A stretch of 64,000 nucleotides of DNA from CALDTK01 sp965215115 (lineage in GTDB: Bacteria; Bacteroidota; Bacteroidia; Chitinophagales; Saprospiraceae). Positions within the stretch are counted from its first letter, which is position 1; every line of letters starts with the position of its first letter. Location of the stretch: positions 992,001-1,056,000 of the forward strand of contig OZ244050.1 in assembly GCA_965215115.1 (NCBI GenBank), given 5' to 3'. Below the pieces are notes generated by a model that was not told where the DNA came from, made no database searches, and saw only the letters and a program-made list of their open reading frames with translations. The translations under genes and the position numbers were made by a program. Positions 28,957-37,372 of this stretch are shown here, piece by piece.

Positions 28957-29128
28957 GATTTCGTTGCGCGACACAGCTTGCCTGACTTGAACGACGACCT
29001 AGAGTTCGCCACTTGGAGCAGGCCGTGCGGACAAGCTACAACGGGATTCCGCGTTTGGCGAGGCGCCCCCCGCGGCCACCATCCGCGCGGTTTGCACTTC
29101 GCCTGCTAAATTGACGTTGGGTACTGTC

Positions 29129-30391
29129 GTGCCTCCACCCAACACCGTAGTCGTCCGTCGTGGTTTGAGAAATTGCCTAGCCATAGCTCTGGCCTCCCTC
29201 CTCGCCGCCTGCTCCTCGCGCGGCGGGCGCCTCCGGGCCGAGATGCCGGAGCCCGTCTACGTCGACCCCACGTCCGCGGCCGCCGTGACCCGCGGCACGG
29301 ACTCCGTCACCCTGCGCGCCACCGACATGTACGCCGCCGGCGCCTGGCGGCGCTTCCTCCACGGCCGCAAGTACCGCGACGCCTGGCAGGCGCCCGTCAC
29401 GGTGCCCGTCGCCTGGCTCGACACCCTCAAGGGAGGCCTCCGGCCCGACGATATGGGCGGCGGCTTCCAGACGCTCTCGCTCGACCTCGTCGACGCCACC
29501 GGCGTCACCTACACCATCCGCTCGGTGACGAAGAACCCCCACAAACTCGTCAAGCCCTGGATGAAACTCTTCGGCATCCGCAACCTCGTCATCGACGGCA
29601 TCGCCGCCGGGCATCCCTACGGCGCGATGGTGATGCCGGCCCTCAGCGACGCGGCCGGCGTCAAGCACTTCGACCCCAAGCTCTACTACCTCCCGGCGCA
29701 AGCGGCGCTCGACACCTTCAACGAGCGTTTTGGCGGAAGCCTCTACTGGCTCGAGTACGAACCCGAAGGCCGCGTGCCCGCCGCCATGGACCTGCCCCGC
29801 GCCGACGACTACGACGACTCCGAGAAGGTGCTCGAGAAGTGGCGCGCCGATCCCGACACGGAGCGGCCGAACCTCCGGGCCCTGGTCCGCGCGCGCGTCT
29901 TCGACCTCTGGGTCGGGGACTGGGACCGGCACGGCGGGCAGTGGGGCTGGGTCCAGTACGACGTCGGCGACGGCAAGCACCAGTACTACCCCATCCCCAA
30001 CGATCGCGACAACGTCTTCTACGGCGTCAACGGCCTCTACCCGGGCATCGTGCGCCTCTTCGAGAAGCGCCTCCAGCCCTTCGGACCGAAGATCAAGAGC
30101 GTCGATGGGTTGACGAGCAACTCGGCGTGGTTCGACTACGCCTTCTTGCATGATGTCCCGGCCCAAACCTTCGTCGAAGAAGCCGAGTCGCTACAGGCGG
30201 CACTCACCGACGAAGTCATCGAAAACGCCATACGTGAGTGGCCGGCGTCGGTGTACGCCGAGGACGGCGAGCGGATCGTGAGTAACCTAAAAAAGCGCCG
30301 CGGGGATTTGGTCGACTATGCGCTGAAGTTCCACCGCGTCATCCGGGAGCGCGGCGAGGTGGCGTACCCGCACGAGGAGGACGAGGACTGA
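29129..30391 (+). CDS. Lipoprotein with a HipA/Fam20-like kinase fold (putative)
   Basis: About 420 aa. The signal NCLAIALASLLAAC predicts a lipoprotein. Three segments resemble kinase-like proteins of the HipA/Fam20C type: RARVFDLWVGDWDRHGGQWGW (a DxDRHxxQ catalytic-loop-like motif), YYPIPNDRDNVFY (metal-binding D-like motif), and KPWMKLFGIRNLV before them. Similar secreted proteins occur in Bacteroidota, but phosphotransfer is not shown. Starts possible at TTG 29111, TTG 29117 and GTG 29129; the last is closest to the signal peptide. Confidence 0.6.
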   Translation: MPPPNTVVVRRGLRNCLAIALASLLAACSSRGGRLRAEMPEPVYVDPTSAAAVTRGTDSVTLRATDMYAAGAWRRFLHGRKYRDAWQAPVTVPVAWLDTLKGGLRPDDMGGGFQTLSLDLVDATGVTYTIRSVTKNPHKLVKPWMKLFGIRNLVIDGIAAGHPYGAMVMPALSDAAGVKHFDPKLYYLPAQAALDTFNERFGGSLYWLEYEPEGRVPAAMDLPRADDYDDSEKVLEKWRADPDTERPNLRALVRARVFDLWVGDWDRHGGQWGWVQYDVGDGKHQYYPIPNDRDNVFYGVNGLYPGIVRLFEKRLQPFGPKIKSVDGLTSNSAWFDYAFLHDVPAQTFVEEAESLQAALTDEVIENAIREWPASVYAEDGERIVSNLKKRRGDLVDYALKFHRVIRERGEVAYPHEEDED

Positions 30392-30403
30392 GACGCGACG
30401 GCG

Positions 30404-30411
30404 TACCTTCC
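30404..30411 (+). promoter_or_regulatory. -7 box 4 bp before an antitoxin start codon
   Basis: TACCTTCC ends four bases before ATG 30416, the same box and spacing as at the paralogous module (26830-26837). Confidence 0.55.
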
Positions 30412-30415
30412 CCCC

Positions 30416-30796
30416 ATGTCCACCCCAGAGCTCAAGCTGGCGCTCATCGCCGAGATCACGCGCCTCGAAGACCCGCTGCTACTACGCACCCTATACGCTG
30501 TACTGCAGGAGGACGGCGACGAAGAGGAATTACGGCTTCCGCCAAAACCCGCCACCGCGACGTCGACCGGTGGCGAGGCCACGATGCTACGGGAGGAACC
30601 AGGCCTTCGAAGAGCCAAGCCGACCTACTCACCACACTATCTCGTCGCCGACGACGAGGTGATCGGGACCCGTCCCGACGGCTCGCCCGTCACGGCCGGC
30701 GCGGCGGCGAAGGATTGGGACGAGGACGTGGCCGAGGTGCTGGCCGGCGGAGGGACCCCGATCGAGGAATTGATCGCCAGGTTTGAAACGAAGTGA
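30416..30796 (+). CDS. Antitoxin-like protein of a RelE/ParE module (copy 2)
   Basis: A 126-aa protein paralogous to the 26842 product: helical start ELKLALIAEITRLEDPLLLRT, acidic linker, then DDEVIGTRPDGSPVTAG and DEDVAEVLAGGGTPIEELIA. The middle differs and contains a micro-hairpin (30536) in reverse orientation. It overlaps the toxin gene by 4 bp (GTGA). Confidence 0.75.
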   Translation: MSTPELKLALIAEITRLEDPLLLRTLYAVLQEDGDEEELRLPPKPATATSTGGEATMLREEPGLRRAKPTYSPHYLVADDEVIGTRPDGSPVTAGAAAKDWDEDVAEVLAGGGTPIEELIARFETK

Positions 30797-31128
30797 GGGT
30801 ATCGCTAAAAGTAGAAACCTCGCGCAGGGCCAATGCCGCCGCCGAAGATATTTACGAATACATCCTCGAGAAGTCGGGCTTCAAACAACGCGCTAAGCGT
30901 TTCGTCAACAAGTTGCTCGTCAAGGCGCGATCACTCGGCCCCGTGGCAGAAAGCATACGTGTCTTCTACGTTTCCCCACGGACCGACTACGAGTACCGCT
31001 CCATCCCGTACCGCAAATACCGCATCGTCTACACCATTCAAGGCGAGCGCGTCATCATCGTCGACTTCTTCCACGGCGCTCGCTCGCAGGAGAGTCTGGA
31101 GCGTAGCCTGAAGAACTTCCAGCCCTGA
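30793..31128 (+). CDS. RelE/ParE-family toxin (copy 2)
   Basis: A 111-aa RelE/ParE toxin, close to copy 1: RANAAAEDIYEYILEKSG, RFVNKLLVKARSLGPVAES, and the ending RSIPYRKYRIVYTIQGERVI followed by IVDFFHGAR. GTG start inside the antitoxin stop. Two cognate-looking modules 3.2 kb apart, separated by unrelated genes, suggest an old duplication or two insertions. Confidence 0.85.
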   Translation: MRVSLKVETSRRANAAAEDIYEYILEKSGFKQRAKRFVNKLLVKARSLGPVAESIRVFYVSPRTDYEYRSIPYRKYRIVYTIQGERVIIVDFFHGARSQESLERSLKNFQP

Positions 31129-31184
31129 GCCGCCACATCCACGAGGCCAAGCGGTTTTACTTTGCTGCCCCAAGCAATCTCCCC

Positions 31185-32342
31185 ATGCCCCACCACCTCG
31201 CCACCCGCTGCGTCCACGCCGGCTCCCACACCGACGTCCCGACCGAGGGCACGGCCGCGCCCATCTACCCCGCCACGGCCTACGGGTTCCTCGACGGGGA
31301 CGAGCGCTCGTACCCGCGCTACTTCAACACCCCCAACCAGCGCCGCGTCGCCGCGAAGGTGGCCTCGCTCGAGGGCACGGCGGCCGGCGTGCTGTTCGGC
31401 TCCGGGATGGCCGCCATCTCGACGGCCCTGTTCGCGTTCCTGAAGCCCGGCGACCACGTCCTGATGCAGACCGGCCTCTACGGCGGCACGACGAGTTTTG
31501 CGGAAGCGGACCTACGCAGCTTCGGGATCGACGTGACCTACACCGACGGCCTGAGCGTACTCGACTTCGAGGGCGGCTTTCGCCAAAACACGCGCGTCGT
31601 CTACCTCGAGACCCCGAGCAATCCCTTGCTCAACCTCGTCGACGTCGAGGCCGTCGCGAACCTCGCCCGCGCCCGCGGAGCCGTGTCGATGATCGACAAC
31701 ACCTTCGCGAGCCCCATCAACCAAACCCCGCACCTCCTCGGCGTCGACATCGTGCTGCACTCCGCGACGAAGTACCTCGGGGGCCACTCCGACATCACCG
31801 CCGGGATTGCCGCAGGATCAAAAGCACACGTGGAGCAGGTTTTGGCGAAAGCCCGCCACTTCGGCGGCAGCTGCGAAGCCCAGACCGCGGCCCTGCTCGA
31901 GCGCTCGATCAAGACCCTCGCCCTGCGCGTCCGCCAGCAGACCGCCAACGCGCAAGGAATGGCCGAGTGGCTCGACGCCCGCGACGAGGTCGACGCCGTC
32001 TACTACCCCGGCCTCCCGTCGCACCCGCAGCACGACCTGGCCCGGCGCCAGATGCACGGCTTCGGGGCCATGTTGAGCTTTCAGCTGGCCGAGGGCATCG
32101 ACCCCGTCGCCTTCCAGCGGCATTTGCGCCTCGTGGCCAGCGCGATGAGCCTCGGGGGCGTCGACACGAGCGTGAGCAGCCCCTACCTCACGAGCCACCG
32201 CACGATCGGGGCCGAGCGCCGCGCCGCCGAGGGCATCTCCGACCAACTGATCCGCATGTCGCTAGGGATCGAGGACGTGCGCGACCTGCAGGCGGACCTG
32301 GCGGCGGCTTTCGCCAAAACGAGCGTACGCGAGATGGCTTAG
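31185..32342 (+). CDS. Trans-sulfuration family PLP enzyme
   Basis: A 385-aa Cys/Met-metabolism PLP enzyme (cystathionine gamma-synthase, beta/gamma-lyase or methionine gamma-lyase group). Motifs: FGSGMAAISTALFAFLKPGD, LETPSNPLLNLVDV, MIDNTFASPINQ and the PLP lysine in HSATKYLGGHSD. The exact reaction cannot be decided from sequence. Four micro-hairpins fall within the gene (31496 short form, 31576, 31839, 32308), in different frames: GFRQN, VLAKA and AFAKT. The last is only five codons from the C-terminus. Confidence 0.9.
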   Translation: MPHHLATRCVHAGSHTDVPTEGTAAPIYPATAYGFLDGDERSYPRYFNTPNQRRVAAKVASLEGTAAGVLFGSGMAAISTALFAFLKPGDHVLMQTGLYGGTTSFAEADLRSFGIDVTYTDGLSVLDFEGGFRQNTRVVYLETPSNPLLNLVDVEAVANLARARGAVSMIDNTFASPINQTPHLLGVDIVLHSATKYLGGHSDITAGIAAGSKAHVEQVLAKARHFGGSCEAQTAALLERSIKTLALRVRQQTANAQGMAEWLDARDEVDAVYYPGLPSHPQHDLARRQMHGFGAMLSFQLAEGIDPVAFQRHLRLVASAMSLGGVDTSVSSPYLTSHRTIGAERRAAEGISDQLIRMSLGIEDVRDLQADLAAAFAKTSVREMA

Positions 32343-32374
32343 CCAAACATACCGAAGGGTAGTGAGCTAGATCT

Positions 32375-32764
32375 ATGAATCTGAACCAGGTTACGGTCCC
32401 GTCGCTCGACCTGGGAAGGTCCATCCCTTTCTACCAAAAGCTAGGGCTTAAGTTAATCGTCGCGGCACAACCGCATTACGCCCGATTCGAATGCCCGGAC
32501 GGCAACGCTACCTTCTCGATACACCTCGTAGAAGAGCTACCTACGGGGGATGGTATACGCGTCTACTTCGAATGCGAAAGGCTAGATGACTACGTGCGCG
32601 AACTCATCGCCAAAGGCATTGCTTTTGACGAGTTACCTACCGACCGATCGTGGCGTTGGCGGGAAGCGAGACTGAAGGATACCGATGGCAACCAACTGGT
32701 CCTCTTCTACGGCGGGAAGGACAGACGCAACCCGCCGTGGAGGTTGGAGGACGCGAATGAATGA
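32375..32764 (+). CDS. VOC (glyoxalase/bleomycin-resistance fold) protein
   Basis: A 129-aa single-domain VOC protein. It opens MNLNQVTVPSLDLGRSIPFYQKLGL and ends LKDTDGNQLVLFYGG, the usual start and end blocks. Metal ligands are incomplete, so the reaction is unknown. Less GC-rich than its neighbours. Convergent with the protease gene that follows. Confidence 0.85.
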   Translation: MNLNQVTVPSLDLGRSIPFYQKLGLKLIVAAQPHYARFECPDGNATFSIHLVEELPTGDGIRVYFECERLDDYVRELIAKGIAFDELPTDRSWRWREARLKDTDGNQLVLFYGGKDRRNPPWRLEDANE

Positions 32765-32813
32765 CGTGCCGTCGATCCACGCACCTCCCGCCTGCCTGCC
32801 TGCCATACCTAGC

Positions 32814-34184
32814 TTACTCGGCAGCGCCATCGCCGGCGCCCGCGATGAGTTCGATGTCGCGGTGCCGCTCCTGCCCGCAGGAATTGGCTACCGTCAGGGT
32901 GGCCACGTAAGATCGGCCCTCCCGGATGGTGCGGCCGCGGCGCCAAAACCTCCCGGGCCGCCGCCCGCGGTCGAAGGGGACGCTCAGGACGTTCGGGATC
33001 GTATCGTGGCGCCAGTCCGTATCGTAGACCGTGCGCCCGCCGGAGGTCCGGACCGTGAGGCGGTGCCGATCGTCGTTTTGCGAAAGTCCCGAGAAGAAGC
33101 GCAACTCCTCCGCGCCGTCGGTTGACAGGACGTATAGTTGAGGATTCGCCGGTGGACAGTCGCGCCCGATGTGTGTCAACTGTTTGCACCGAAACTCGGC
33201 AATGTTCTCCATTGCCTTGGCCACCTGGCCCACGGTAAGTGCCGGCGCATTATAGATATTGTTGTAGCCTGTGTAATCGAGGATATTATTGCTCTGATAC
33301 GTCCACGACGCACAGGGGTGACCGATAGATTGATACGTGTAATCATTGACGCAGTCGCCGTCGTAATCTATGTACTTCGGCCCTTCGTTTCCTTCGTCGG
33401 CGATGACGTAGCAGCCGCGCAGCAGATTCTCCGACCCAACGGCCGGGCAGTCCGGGTCCGTCGTCGCGAAGTAGTCATCCGTGTCGCCGTCCTGGTTGTA
33501 GTCGAAGGTAAAGCGCTTGACGGGCGTGTCGTCGATGCCGTCGTCCTCGAAGGCGTGCCGCAGGCCAAACAAGTGCAGCGACTCGTGGATCGCGGTGGTC
33601 GGGCTGAAGTCTTCGGTCGTGAAGGTCTCCAGCGCGCCCCCGAGGCCCTCCGCCTCGGCGTTCGACTTCCCGACCCACTCGGCGAAGTGGAGGTTGAGCG
33701 CGTCGGGGACGCGGTAGCGCTCCTTGAGTCGGTACGGTGCCGACCCCCAGCGCTGGGCCTCGGTGTCGCAGTGGACGCTGACGCCGTCGAGGTAGTAGCG
33801 CAGCGGGAAGTAAGCGGGCTCCGTGGCCAACGGTATCCCGAAGACCGCCTCGTCGCCCCAGGGCACGCTGAGCTCCGAGACCACGCCGTTGGCCTGCGTG
33901 ATAAACTTCTCGATGGCCGGGTACAGCTCGGCCTCCGTCAACGGCTCCGGGAGCCAGGGCAGGAACGGCCCACGGCAACTGTCGTCGCCGTAGACGTGCA
34001 CGTGGAGCCTGATCCAAACCTCGGTGCTGTCGGCGATGGCGGCGGCGGGGTCGAAGCAGTCGGTCGTCCCGAAGGGGGAGGCCCCCGGGTCGGCGGTCTG
34101 GGCGGGCACCCGTCCGGCGACCCCGAGGAACGCCGCCGCGAGCACCCACGCCGCAACGTACTTACTTAGGCCAAACCGCATCAT
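32814..34184 (-). CDS. Secreted metzincin-type zinc metalloprotease
   Basis: A 456-aa exported protein (signal ending GVAGRVPAQ). The centre holds HESLHLFGLRHAF, an HExxHxxGxxH zinc site as in pappalysin-like (M43) metzincins. After it come acidic segments (DYNQDGDTDDYF; YIDYDGDCVNDY) that may bind calcium, and SNNILDYTGYNN where metzincins have their Met-turn; here the Met is replaced by Leu. The C-terminal 100 residues are beta-rich, possibly an accessory domain. Eight or more Cys suggest disulphides. ATG 34184 follows a TACCTATG box by 5 bp; ATG 34181 is the alternative. Confidence 0.78.
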   Translation of the reverse strand: MMRFGLSKYVAAWVLAAAFLGVAGRVPAQTADPGASPFGTTDCFDPAAAIADSTEVWIRLHVHVYGDDSCRGPFLPWLPEPLTEAELYPAIEKFITQANGVVSELSVPWGDEAVFGIPLATEPAYFPLRYYLDGVSVHCDTEAQRWGSAPYRLKERYRVPDALNLHFAEWVGKSNAEAEGLGGALETFTTEDFSPTTAIHESLHLFGLRHAFEDDGIDDTPVKRFTFDYNQDGDTDDYFATTDPDCPAVGSENLLRGCYVIADEGNEGPKYIDYDGDCVNDYTYQSIGHPCASWTYQSNNILDYTGYNNIYNAPALTVGQVAKAMENIAEFRCKQLTHIGRDCPPANPQLYVLSTDGAEELRFFSGLSQNDDRHRLTVRTSGGRTVYDTDWRHDTIPNVLSVPFDRGRRPGRFWRRGRTIREGRSYVATLTVANSCGQERHRDIELIAGAGDGAAE

Positions 34185-34189
34185 GCTCG

Positions 34190-34197
34190 CATAGGTA
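34190..34197 (-). promoter_or_regulatory. -7 box 5 bp before the metalloprotease start
   Basis: TACCTATG on the minus strand, matching TAnnTTTG with one change, ends five bases before ATG 34184. Confidence 0.45.
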
Positions 34198-34275
34198 CGG
34201 CAGCATCTGCTACGCGACACGCCCGCGCCAACGCAATACCGGGCAAATGCCCCGGCGGAGGCGCATCTTTGCTAG

Positions 34276-35448
34276 ATGAAGCAGCTACTCGTCTTTGGCG
34301 CCTTCGCCCTGCTGGCCGCCTGCAAAGCCCAGACCACGACCTCGGGCGAGGCCACGCGAACCGAAGAGGTGGCCCCCGCCTCCGACACCGCTACCGATAT
34401 CGCGGCCCCCGGGCGCCTCCTCGACGAGGTGTACCGCAGCCAGACGAGTCTGTACGCCGTGAAGGCCAGGGACGCTTTCGCAAAACTATCCGACGAGCAG
34501 CGCGTCGCCCAGTTGATCGTCACCACGGGCGGGCGCCTCGGCAAGCCCCAGGACGAGATCAAGCGCCTCACGGCCGACGGGATCGTCGGGGGCGTCATCT
34601 ACCTCGCCAACGACATCGAGGACCACCGCAAGCAAGTCGCCGAGGTCAAGGCCGCCGAGGCGGGCGTCGCCCCCGTCCCGTTTTGGTACTCCATCGACGC
34701 CGAGCCGAGCCTCATGTACCGCCGCATCATCGGCGGACCGAACGTGACGCCCGCCGCCGACATGACCACCGACGCAGAGGCCGGCGAGGTGGCCGCGCAG
34801 ATCGACGCCGTCCTCAAGGACCTCGGCTACCACTGGAACTTCGCCCCCGTGGTCGACCTCGGAACCGAGAACGCGGCCATCAAGAATCGCAGTTTTGGGC
34901 TCGACCCCAAGACGGTCTCGAGTCGTGCGATCGCCTACATCCAGCAGACGCAGGCCGACGGCATCATGGCCTGCGTCAAGCACTTCCCCGGGCACGGCCT
35001 CGTGGTGGGCGACACACACAAAGGCTCGGTCGTGATCGACGGCGAGATGCGGGAGTACGGGGTGTACGAACAGGTTTTGGCGCAAGCCGACCCCCTGAGC
35101 CTCATGGTGGGCCACATCAACATCAAGAACAACGAGTACGCCACCGACGGCATCCCCGCGAGCCTGAGCCGCCGCGTGACGCACGACCTGGTGCGCGACA
35201 AACTCGGCTACCCCGGGATCGTCGTGACGGACGCCCTCAACATGATGGCCGCCGCGACGAAGTACGGCGACCAGGGTCCGCTGATGGCGAGCAAGGCCGG
35301 CGCCGACGTGATCCTGATGCCCGCCAACGAGCGCCAGATCCACGCGCAGATCCTGGCCGAGATGGCGAAGGACCCAGCGTACAAGGCGCAGGTGTACGCG
35401 AGCGTCGACCGCGTGCTGCGCGCGAAGGCGTGGCTCGGGCTGCTGTAG
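34276..35448 (+). CDS. Glycoside hydrolase family 3 lipoprotein
   Basis: A 390-aa lipoprotein (FGAFALLAAC, Cys16) with a GH3 N-terminal TIM-barrel. NagZ-type signs are VKHFPGHGLVVGDTH (KHFPGHG signature) and IVVTDALNMMAAATKYGD, where the Asp of TDALNM is the nucleophile. It probably hydrolyses beta-N-acetylhexosaminides or beta-glucosides in the periplasm. The C-terminal domain of larger GH3 enzymes is absent, as in NagZ. The stop is followed directly by the paired-hairpin element 35449-35530. Confidence 0.88.
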   Translation: MKQLLVFGAFALLAACKAQTTTSGEATRTEEVAPASDTATDIAAPGRLLDEVYRSQTSLYAVKARDAFAKLSDEQRVAQLIVTTGGRLGKPQDEIKRLTADGIVGGVIYLANDIEDHRKQVAEVKAAEAGVAPVPFWYSIDAEPSLMYRRIIGGPNVTPAADMTTDAEAGEVAAQIDAVLKDLGYHWNFAPVVDLGTENAAIKNRSFGLDPKTVSSRAIAYIQQTQADGIMACVKHFPGHGLVVGDTHKGSVVIDGEMREYGVYEQVLAQADPLSLMVGHINIKNNEYATDGIPASLSRRVTHDLVRDKLGYPGIVVTDALNMMAAATKYGDQGPLMASKAGADVILMPANERQIHAQILAEMAKDPAYKAQVYASVDRVLRAKAWLGLL

Positions 35449-35530
35449 TGCCCCGTTCGACTGCCTCTGGGCAGCGGGGCGCGACGGCCGAAATGAGCGG
35501 CGCTGCTCGGAAGCAGTCGAACGCCGCTCC
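35449..35530. repeat. Paired TTCGA-bulge hairpins (BIME-like)
   Basis: Left hairpin: outer GCCCCG/CGGGGC, unpaired TTCGA, inner CTGCC/GGCAG. Right hairpin, inverted: outer GAGCGGCG/CGCCGCTC, TTCGA, inner CTGCT/AGCAG. Outer and inner stems differ between the two but remain complementary. Confidence 0.85.
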
Positions 35531-35545
35531 AGCGCCGCTCGTACT

Positions 35546-36637
35546 TTGCGCCCTATCGTTCCGACTACCCCCTCCCACCCTTTGCTCCGTCAACACCTGC
35601 GCCGCTTCCGGCGGCTGGCGCCGTGGACGGTAGTGACGTGGGGCGTCGTCGCGATTGGGGCGAGCCGTCTGGCGGGGATGCGCACGGCGGACTTCGGGCT
35701 GTACGACCTCGTCGGGGCTATCCTGTGCGGCGTGTCCATCGGGGGCGCGATGGCGTGGTTCGAGACGCGGCCCGTGCGGCGCGATTACGTCAATCGGCGG
35801 CCGTGGCTCGACCTGCTGATGCGCACCGTGCTGTACGCGGCGGTGGTGGCGGTCGTGGTGCTCATCGGGCGGCAGCTCCTGTTCCGCCTGTTTCCGGCGG
35901 AGGCCACGAGTACCGTCTGGCGGCCGGTGGCGCAGATGGTACGCGACCCGGTCATCGTGCGCTTCATGGTCTTGCTGGTGCTGGCGAGCTTCGTGCTCAA
36001 CTTCGTACTCCACCTCCGGCTCGCCATCGGGCCGCGGCACCTGAAGGCGATGTTCCTCGGGACGTACCGGCTGCCGGTCCGCGAGCAGCGCGTGTTCCTC
36101 TTCATGGACCTCGTAAGCTCGACGGCGATCGCGGAGCGGCTCGGGGCGCTGGAGTTTACGCACTTCAAGCACGACTTCTTCTGTGACCTGGCGGAGCCCC
36201 TGCTGGCCACGGGCGGGCAGATCGTGCAGTACGTCGGCGACGAGGTGATGCTCACGTGGGCGCAGGCGGAGCTGTCGGACCTTGACAATCCGATGCGCTT
36301 TTTACTGCTTACGCAAAAACTACTGGCGCGTCGGGCGCCGCACTACGCGTCGCGCTACGGGACGGTGCCGCGGTTCCGGACGGGCATCCACGCGGGCGAG
36401 GTGGTCGTGGCGGAGGTCGGGGACACGCGGCGCGACATCGTGTACTCCGGCGACACCGTCAACGCGGCGGCGCGCCTGCTGCAGGCCTGTCGCCCGGCGG
36501 GGGTGGAGCTGTTGGTGTCGGCGACGGCGCTGGCGTGGCTCACGGCCGCGGGCGTGGAGGCGGCCGTGGACCTGCGCGAGCGGGAGCCGCTGGCGCTCAG
36601 GGGGCGGGCCGGGGCGCTGGCGGTGTGGGGGCGGTGA
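35546..36637 (+). CDS. Membrane-bound class III adenylate/guanylate cyclase
   Basis: Up to 363 aa. Four hydrophobic helices (residues about 25-165) precede a class III cyclase catalytic domain: VFLFMDLVSSTAIAERLG (metal Asp), QYVGDEVMLTW (second Asp), TGIHAGEVVVAEVG and DIVYSGDTVNAAARLLQ. The likely product is cAMP or cGMP; specificity residues were not resolved. The start is uncertain: TTG 35546 or TTG 35581, no ATG is available. It follows the hairpin element and its 3' end abuts the Rpn pseudogene. Confidence 0.8.
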   Translation: MRPIVPTTPSHPLLRQHLRRFRRLAPWTVVTWGVVAIGASRLAGMRTADFGLYDLVGAILCGVSIGGAMAWFETRPVRRDYVNRRPWLDLLMRTVLYAAVVAVVVLIGRQLLFRLFPAEATSTVWRPVAQMVRDPVIVRFMVLLVLASFVLNFVLHLRLAIGPRHLKAMFLGTYRLPVREQRVFLFMDLVSSTAIAERLGALEFTHFKHDFFCDLAEPLLATGGQIVQYVGDEVMLTWAQAELSDLDNPMRFLLLTQKLLARRAPHYASRYGTVPRFRTGIHAGEVVVAEVGDTRRDIVYSGDTVNAAARLLQACRPAGVELLVSATALAWLTAAGVEAAVDLREREPLALRGRAGALAVWGR

Positions 36638-36640
36638 CTT

Positions 36641-37159
36641 CGGATTCAAGCGCCTCTTCGGCACCGAGGGGCCTAAGCCCTCACTAATAGACTTCCTTAC
36701 CGCGGTGCTCCCCGACGCGCCAACGATTACGGACATCAGCTTCGAGATTCCTTGCCGCTCGGGGCGGTCGCTCGCCGACCGGTCGAAGGTCTTCGACATC
36801 TTCTGCCGCACGCAGCGCCGCTCGACGAGTGGCTCTACGTTCTCCGGGAGGCCAAAAAACTTAACACCCCGCCGAGGCAGTTACGTCCACAGGTATTCGA
36901 CAAATTCTTCGACATGGCTGCCTTAGCAAATCTCACGCGCGAAGAGCGCTTCGGCTACGTTTTGAGCCGCGAGCGCGAGCGCGACGTGGCCGCGGCATTG
37001 GAGTCCAGCGAAACCCGCGGCAAAGCGAAGGCCAACCGAGCGACCGCCGCAAGGGTACTGCAGCTAGGGTACTCCATCCAGGAGGCCGCGGAAATCTGGA
37101 CGCTCCCGGTGTCGGAGGTCGAAGCCATCGCGGCTGAGCTACAAAACTACCGAGAGTAG
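36641..37159 (+). pseudogene. Decayed Rpn/PD-(D/E)XK nuclease-family gene (copy 1)
   Basis: The first part encodes DFGFKRLFGTEGPKPSLIDFL and ISFEIPCRSGRSLADRSKVF, matching the N-terminus of the intact 37373 product but without its start. At about 36815 homology jumps to another frame: PLDEWLYVLREAKKLNTPPR, FDKFFDMAALANLTREERFG and a C-terminal helical tail. The catalytic middle (about 120 residues) is deleted. A relic of gene duplication or insertion. Confidence 0.8.
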
Positions 37160-37359
37160 TTGGCCCCATTCCAGTAGTTCTCGTCGAGGAGGCCTCATCC
37201 TAGGTACCGAGCGCCGGTCTTGCGAACGGATACACGTGCTCGCCACGCCGTCGATCTACGAGAGAGAGCCGCTGCCCCTGCAGCAACTGGCCGCGACGCG
37301 GGGGCGTGTGGGCACCGACCCGACGAACTAAGCATCCACGAGGGTTCCTGCGCGACGCT

Positions 37360-37367
37360 TACCTTGG
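37360..37367 (+). promoter_or_regulatory. -7 box 5 bp before the Rpn start codon
   Basis: TACCTTGG ends five bases before ATG 37373. Confidence 0.5.
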
Positions 37368-37372
37368 GGCGA

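Noticed and set aside
37195..37330. Short open frame between the Rpn pseudogene and the Rpn gene
   Set aside because: About 35 codons, no start or homology that I can support.
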